A DNA stretch of 64,000 bases from Coenobita brevimanus (taxonomy: Eukaryota; Arthropoda; Malacostraca; Decapoda; Coenobitidae). The stretch covers positions 42,849,853 through 42,913,852 of the forward strand of contig CM064669.1 of the NCBI GenBank assembly GCA_032717465.1. Reading direction: 5' to 3'. Under the pieces are notes generated by a model. That model saw nothing but the letters and a program-made list of their open reading frames with translations, ran no database searches and had not been told where the DNA came from. This document shows positions 62,211-64,000 of the stretch, one piece after another (within the stretch, counting starts at the first letter, position 1; each line of letters begins with the position of its first letter). The translations under genes were made by a program, and so were the position numbers.

Positions 62211-62644
62211 CCGTCACTGGTTGCTCGAGAATCTAAATATTTTGGGACACTTCTCCCTCCACTCTGGCTTTGTGTGCGAAATATATTTTCAACTCGGGGT
62301 GGAATTTTTGGAAACGTTCTGATTCATGGCATTCTCTCTTGCTTTCAGTGGCGTGCTGAAAAGTGTATTTTAAATATCGTTGCCTACGAATGTTTGTGAA
62401 CGCAAAAGAAAAGCATTATTCAGTATTTATGGGGAACCAAAATCAAATACTGAATATCGATGCTGCCTCATTTGGAATTCAACTGACCAATACTGTTGAC
62501 AATTAATCCCTTCAGTAAGATGACGCCTCTAATTTTGTTTTCTCTATAATGCCAGGACTGTCTCTTCTTTTAAGCAAAGAATTATCCCACGTTTCTTGTT
62601 CCTCTCTCAAAATAAATGTTTGATACTACAGAAAACTAACCGTT

Positions 62645-62715
62645 GTTATAATAATAATAATAATAATAGCAATTATTATTATTATTATAATTATTATTAT
62701 TAATAATATTATTAG
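62645..62715. repeat. (TAA)n/(TTA)n palindromic AT stretch
   Basis: TAATAATAA units followed by ATTATTATT units, then both again; self-complementary. Confidence 0.9.
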
Positions 62716-62749
62716 AAAAGAGTAAAGTTATGGTTACTGAAAGAGGTGA

Positions 62750-63073
62750 CTCCCAGTGCGAGGTTACAGTGAATGTAGAGACTGGAATTAGGTGAGAGAG
62801 TTCAAGTACCTTGGTACAGTGATAGAAAAGAGAGGAAAATGTGCAAAAGAATTGGAAAGTAGAGTGAGAAGGGAGAAAAGTAGCTGGTGCAATAAAGGCC
62901 TTGATAAGAAACAGAAGCTTGAGTGTTGCAGCTGCACGAGGCTTACATGAAGGAGTGTTAGTGCCAACTAACATATGAATGTAAGACTATGGTGTGGCAT
63001 GGAAACGAAAAGTCAAGACTGAGAGCAATGGAGATGGGACTGCTGAGGAATGTATGTGGAGTACGGAGAGTAC
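62750..63073 (+). pseudogene. Decayed LINE reverse transcriptase C-terminal fragment
   Basis: Readings in several frames give FKYLGTVIEKRGKCAKELES and RVRREKSSWCNKGL, then MVWHGNEKSRLRAMEMGLLR and NVCGVRRV. Many LINE proteins have the same order: FKYLGTVI, then TLMYGCETW, then K-x-R-x-R-x-E-x-x-x-L-R-x-x-x-G-V. Stops and shifts are frequent. The similarity ends at about 63073, exactly where a TGTCACGAA sequence starts. Confidence 0.65.
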
Positions 63074-64000
63074 TGTCACGAATCAAATTCGCGACATTTC
63101 CCTTTTGTGAGAAGCCACGAACTATTAGTGGAAAACTCACTGTGTATCGCTCAGTTAACCGTTTCTCTCTCCATTTCGGGGTATACTTTTCAAAACATTC
63201 GTCACTGTTTCAAAAGTGACCGATTTAATGCACATCACTAGGTGCTCTACTGAGCGATACTATCGTTTCTTTATTGTTCGCCCCTACTTGCCTCAACCGT
63301 TAGCCACGCCTTCTTCCGGTGGCTTGTGCGTCCTGCCCATACATCATATTTTGAAAGGAGTCGAGTGTTTGTTGTGACGGAGAGAGGTCCTGTGCTCCAG
63401 AAGTGTGAGACGAGGGGTCAGCTAGCACCCAGACTCCACTAGACCACAGTTATCCAGTACTCCCACCTTAGTTGGTGATACACCGCATTCATCGACCAGT
63501 ATTTCCTTTTTGTATTTTCCTAGGTTTAAGAGTTCAGTTAAGGTGTTTTTCCTAGGCGTAAGTATTTAGCTTTTGTGTAAGTGAGTAAGTACGATCTATT
63601 TATTTGAATTCACTTTGAAATGTAACGTTAAATTTATTTTTGTAATCAATAAATTTAACTTCTTTTTCTTGAGCTTAATGTAATGTAAACTCTTGTTTCA
63701 TTTCTCCACAATAAAGCTTATTTTCCATATAGCTCCTAGCTTGCATAAACGTTTTGCTATTCATAACTGGTACTTAGGCCAGTCTTGTATTAAACTTAAA
63801 ATCCGTTGTGCCTCCTAGGAGTTAAGCACCAGCAAGAACCTGATACTATTATTAGTATTAGTTATTTATTGTCAGGGGTGAAGTAACTTTCTCCAGAGGC
63901 TAACAGTACTATAAACAGCAATTGAGTAATTAGTCTCTTCTGTGTACTGTTGAGAAAGTTTATAAAATCTCGTTTTTAGAGAATCGTGCGAAGCAGGCCA
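63074..64000 (+). mobile_element. Possible LTR of a retrotransposon, cut by the window edge
   Basis: Begins TGTCACGAATCAAATTCGCGAC, a TG start with an imperfect 9-bp inverted pair (GTCACGAAT / ATTCGCGAC). It interrupts the LINE relic. Two AATAAA signals are present (about 63647 and 63712), as is normal in LTRs. The right LTR end, primer-binding site and coding region are not seen within the window. It could be an unrelated unique sequence. Confidence 0.35.

Overview
This window is eukaryotic, repeat-dominated DNA from what is probably an arthropod, and most likely a decapod crustacean. That assignment is an inference. It rests on the very heavy load of CA/GT and CT/GA microsatellites, an arthropod-type mariner transposase with a DUF4817-like N-terminus, tRNA-derived SINE heads, LINE fragments, and short interspersed repeats of kinds common in marine invertebrates. 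I see no bacterial gene layout and no rRNA gene or CRISPR array. I cannot identify any intact host protein-coding gene. Nearly all long open frames come from microsatellites, minisatellites or one-sided purine/pyrimidine tracts.

Layout. 0-7 kb: pyrimidine-rich repeats, compound microsatellites, a 170-bp sequence present twice (1.7 and 6.5 kb), and a nearly complete mariner element with terminal inverted repeats (4.1-5.4 kb). 7-11 kb: a SINE-like copy beside a 5'-truncated minus-strand LINE carrying endonuclease and reverse transcriptase remnants. 12-15.8 kb: several tandem arrays (52-bp, about 120-bp, 78-bp and about 165-bp units), a Tc1-like transposase remnant and a tRNA-derived SINE. 16.5-17.3 kb: a small candidate PIF/Harbinger-like element with a MADF-domain open frame. 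18-26 kb: strand-asymmetric tracts, including arrays of 27-bp and 36-bp units. 27-33 kb: more minisatellites, a near-perfect 0.9-kb inverted repeat (30.5-31.4 kb) and a decayed LINE reverse transcriptase tail. 33-46 kb: SINE-like copies, 59-, 78- and 42-bp arrays and purine tracts. 46-57 kb: CA-rich minisatellites, pyrimidine tracts, a 37-bp array and an inverted GTGG-rich segment. 57-64 kb: a second 5'-truncated copy of the same LINE, a SINE, another decayed LINE tail and the likely start of an LTR at the right edge.

The most unusual structure is a dispersed short repeat with palindromic ends, built around a core like GCTGAATAAAATCGTCTGG and its reverse complement. I find it in at least fifteen places. 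At two of them (45.4 and 52.9 kb) part of it has apparently been amplified into a minisatellite. The window is best read as an intergenic or intronic graveyard of mobile elements on which tandem repeats keep forming. I see no cooperating gene system.
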